Below are positions 48,601-49,611 of a stretch of 49,611 nt of DNA, one piece after another. The notes beneath the pieces were generated by a model that was not told the DNA's origin, ran no database searches, and saw nothing but the letters and a program-made list of their open reading frames with translations. How positions within the stretch are numbered: position 1 is the stretch's first letter; each line of letters begins with the position of its first letter. The stretch is from Treponema sp. UBA6988 (GTDB lineage: Bacteria; Spirochaetota; Spirochaetia; Treponematales; Treponemataceae). Made by a program: the position numbers and the translations under genes. The DNA is taken from assembly GCA_002448445.1 (NCBI GenBank), contig DJYC01000051.1, positions 1-49,611 on the forward strand, read 5' to 3'.

Positions 48601-49333
48601 CGTTCACCACTTCTTTTATGCGGTAAAGGATATCTCCCGTGCAGTCATTGCTGGAATAAAAAACAAAATTAACATTGTAGGAACCAGGAACAACATTATT
48701 TATAGTCCAGTTCCATGAATTGCTGTTGTTTGTCGCGGATAAATCACCGGTTACGGCTATGCTGTGTATACCTGAGTCTGCCGCAGCAGAAATGCTAAGC
48801 TGTATTTTTCCCAGTTCTGAACTGGAAGAGCTAACGTAGTTCAAGACCAAAGGACTTATCGCCGCAGATTCAGAAAGGTTTGCAGTAACGTTTTGCTTTG
48901 TTGCAAGTATCGTGTTTCCACTAGAATCCTTTGCACAGGCACTTAAATTCCAAGAGCCACTGCTCAAATTAATTGAATAATTTATAGTCCCGGTGCCGGA
49001 ATCAACCGTAATGCGTCCATTAGGTGAGTCGCTGGTTGTTATATTAATTTCCGTTGAACCAGACTGTGCCGTTACTATGAAGGTAAGTGAAGAAGCAACA
49101 GGTTCTTCGGGAAGAGCCGTGCGGGCATTTGAGTCGCCCACAAAAAAAGAAGGGTTTGCCCCGGAGAGTTTTATAGAACCGGACAAAACTACGGCTTTGT
49201 TTTGTGCCTGGGTAACAGAAGGACTGCTTTCGCGAGGCTCTGCATCTGGCACAGAAAAAGAACATCCGGTAAGCAAAGCCACAGCAGCAAGAGGAAGTAA
49301 AAATGTCTTCATAAAATTACAGCGCACTTTCAT
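45698..49333 (-). CDS. Giant beta-helix surface lipoprotein
   Basis: A 1211-residue lipoprotein with lipobox ALLTGC (Cys24). Residues about 60-270 hold Ig-like or carbohydrate-binding-like strands. Two DUF1565-like heads follow: IYVNSSGNDTGTGSYFSPVKTL (about 280) and IYVGGAGADDDTGEGTILSPFATL (about 575). From about 690 to the end there are at least ten turns of the GGGIY-x(n)-LTMSGGTIS-x(n)-N type, a right-handed beta helix like those of Chlamydia Pmp and Treponema surface proteins. There is no C-terminal autotransporter barrel. TATAAT lies at 49349-49354; the ATG at 49312 is an alternative start. Confidence 0.88.
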   Translation of the reverse strand: MKVRCNFMKTFLLPLAAVALLTGCSFSVPDAEPRESSPSVTQAQNKAVVLSGSIKLSGANPSFFVGDSNARTALPEEPVASSLTFIVTAQSGSTEINITTSDSPNGRITVDSGTGTINYSINLSSGSWNLSACAKDSSGNTILATKQNVTANLSESAAISPLVLNYVSSSSSELGKIQLSISAAADSGIHSIAVTGDLSATNNSNSWNWTINNVVPGSYNVNFVFYSSNDCTGDILYRIKEVVNVYSNLTTTKFEASPAGYVSSGNISVTKALVQSAELVTIYVNSSGNDTGTGSYFSPVKTLARGIEIVNNSSAPSTSTFEVIVQNDVSLGHDVTLNSGKKASITSENPSSAATVSGGSSHNSLTIAGEAEVSNLNFNGLGGINVYGYGLSPKLKINDSTVENGVSSAGGGGFFVGGGAELVSEQGLVIKNCSAEAPNTTGGGIYSSGTVSLTGVQILGCTATVGSSIYNNTTGSLALSGNTSINGTIFLYSPDNPLELESTFTTTGTITVALNVDPSHFTFGDLAIEATETQVAYFTTPTDSTYSLVYSTTANGAVMSLSDEDAIIYVGGAGADDDTGEGTILSPFATLYKAVEVAKTRYTTIPDNYIIKVQDAITESQDIEVEAVPGLTIEGKVSEGSTDTIQVNGGGKSITFSCNTTLKNLEFKSFAASSTTSGPVTIASSVEVEAEYVKVTNCTNTNGRGGGIYNEGTLTLTNCTVSECAATYSTTVTNSGRGGGIFSAADSSLTLDGTTVKTNNAATGGGFYIESTVTMTDSTVQENTADSTIGGMGGGIYISATGNLTMSGNSLVTQNTAGSSTNTNGAYGGGIMCTGSMTMNGGTISSNNALATGTSFSYGGGISLYKFGSTLGSFTMSGGTISKNSADFGGGISTQGIDLTLSGGTIGGSTYVNGNTSKKFGGGLYVGALTSGGSITKPTCAINGCNIKYNTSNESGGGVFAEGCTMTFSSGSVSNNKVYSDAATYISGGGVYIKEGSLTISGTAEISNNMVSAGSGTLDVCGGGLFIYENGIVTMEGGSIDANVVSAPSVAAKGGGVYIYSTGKMTLSGGTIISNTASDTSSSSDPLLGAMGGGFYIFTSGELTMTGGSINSNSASTTNNNCIGGGIYSFGKVTLTGGELKSNKCLGSSGLSGMGGGIFVTPLSPTVICSFTLNTAAIITGNSALYGPNRYINTGTYYNSSTSTLLSALVD

Positions 49334-49434
49334 CCCTTTTTAATATTAATTATAGCATTTTTTAAGCTTTTTGGCTACAGAACTGTATTTTACTTTCTAT
49401 ATTATGTTATTCGGACAAAACACAGCTTTTATGA

Positions 49435-49440
49435 TATAAT
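49435..49440 (+). promoter_or_regulatory. -10 element at the hsdM start codon
   Basis: TATAAT (49435-49440) ends 6 nt before the ATG at 49447; no ribosome site lies between. The upstream -35 is poor. Confidence 0.5.
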
Positions 49441-49446
49441 TCATTT

Positions 49447-49611
49447 ATGGCAAAAACATCGACAAAAAAAACGGCAAAATTATCATCTGCAACCATAGGA
49501 TTTGAACAGCAGATTTGGGACGCAGCCTGCGAACTTTGGGGACACATTCCCGCTGCAGATTATCGCAAAATCTTTACAGGACTCATTTTCTTAAAATACA
49601 TCTCAACCGCA
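49447..49611 (+). CDS. hsdM: Type I restriction-modification methyltransferase subunit, 3'-truncated by window edge
   Basis: Only 55 codons are visible. After a basic start (MAKTSTKKTAKL), FEQQIWDAACELWGHIPAADYRKIFTGLIFLKYIS is the highly conserved N-terminal HsdM helical domain of type I systems, which methylate adenine in a bipartite target. The motif DPPY region lies outside the window, as would hsdS and hsdR. Confidence 0.88.
   Translation, partial: MAKTSTKKTAKLSSATIGFEQQIWDAACELWGHIPAADYRKIFTGLIFLKYISTA

Noticed and set aside
46100..49000. CRISPR-like regularity in the repeat part of the giant gene
   Set aside because: The periodicity is of degenerate coding repeats (GGGIY, LTMSGG) with variable spacing, not identical direct repeats with unique spacers.

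Overview
The window looks like chromosome from a host- or rumen-associated spirochaete close to Treponema. This is inferred from the AT-leaning codon use, many lipoproteins with short lipoboxes, a Treponema-style lipoprotein built of GG-G-IY repeats, YesM/YesN-type signalling, CotH/VTC/DUF4956 genes and a tRNA-Ser/SRP RNA cluster. No rRNA, CRISPR array, intact transposase or prophage was seen.

Layout. 0-4 kb: a SEC-C protein cut by the window edge, two unrecognised genes, a DUF1810 gene and an ArsC/Spx-like pair. 4-8 kb: a pyrK-pyrD fusion behind gpmA (minus), divergent from a short-chain flavodoxin and a DUF3793 gene; the space between holds a repeated 16-bp palindrome placed alike on both promoters. 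8-15.6 kb: a polar amino-acid ABC transporter, then a methionine transporter whose metQ is separated from metNI by a lipase-like lipoprotein and two tandem zinc-ribbon membrane proteins. 15.8-23 kb: a translationally coupled surface-polysaccharide operon (uronate epimerase, glycosyltransferases, CotH-like kinase), then a phosphohexomutase. 23-23.7 kb: tRNA-Ser(TGA), Ser(GCT), Arg(GCG), Ser(GGA) and the SRP RNA. 23.7-30 kb: envelope proteins, a CPBP protease, two GNATs, a probably frameshifted membrane gene and rubrerythrin. 30-30.8 kb: a scar with a gene remnant and a possible toxin/immunity fragment. 30.8-36 kb: WYL regulator/radical SAM operon, DUF3943 outer-membrane-like protein, VTC/DUF4956 pair. 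36-43.8 kb: UDP-glucose dehydrogenase and a glycosyltransferase, a xylose-type binding lipoprotein, and a three-gene sugar-sensing system. 44-49.6 kb: aldehyde dehydrogenase, a 1.2-kb-residue beta-helix lipoprotein, and the start of a type I restriction hsdM.

How the genes work together. UDP-glucose dehydrogenase (36.2 kb) and the UDP-glucuronate 4-epimerase (15.8 kb) would together supply UDP-galacturonate to the four glycosyltransferases. CotH, VTC and DUF4956 form a set often found together in genomes, split here over two loci. The membrane-anchored sugar sensor, YesM-type kinase and YesN-type regulator probably control sugar uptake, with the convergent XylF-like lipoprotein as a candidate target.

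Main novel observations. (1) A dispersed intergenic element of about 75-130 nt occurs six times. It keeps short sequence islands (ATTG, TGGAG, GGAA, GGAAAG) between helices whose sequences differ but whose pairing is kept, as expected of a structured RNA or hairpin-based mobile element. (2) At six genes a -10 hexamer ends 5-6 nt before the start codon, suggesting leaderless mRNAs. (3) The gpmA/flavodoxin operator array. (4) A tRNA-Arg with a GCG anticodon. All coordinates and pairings were read by eye; no search or folding was run.
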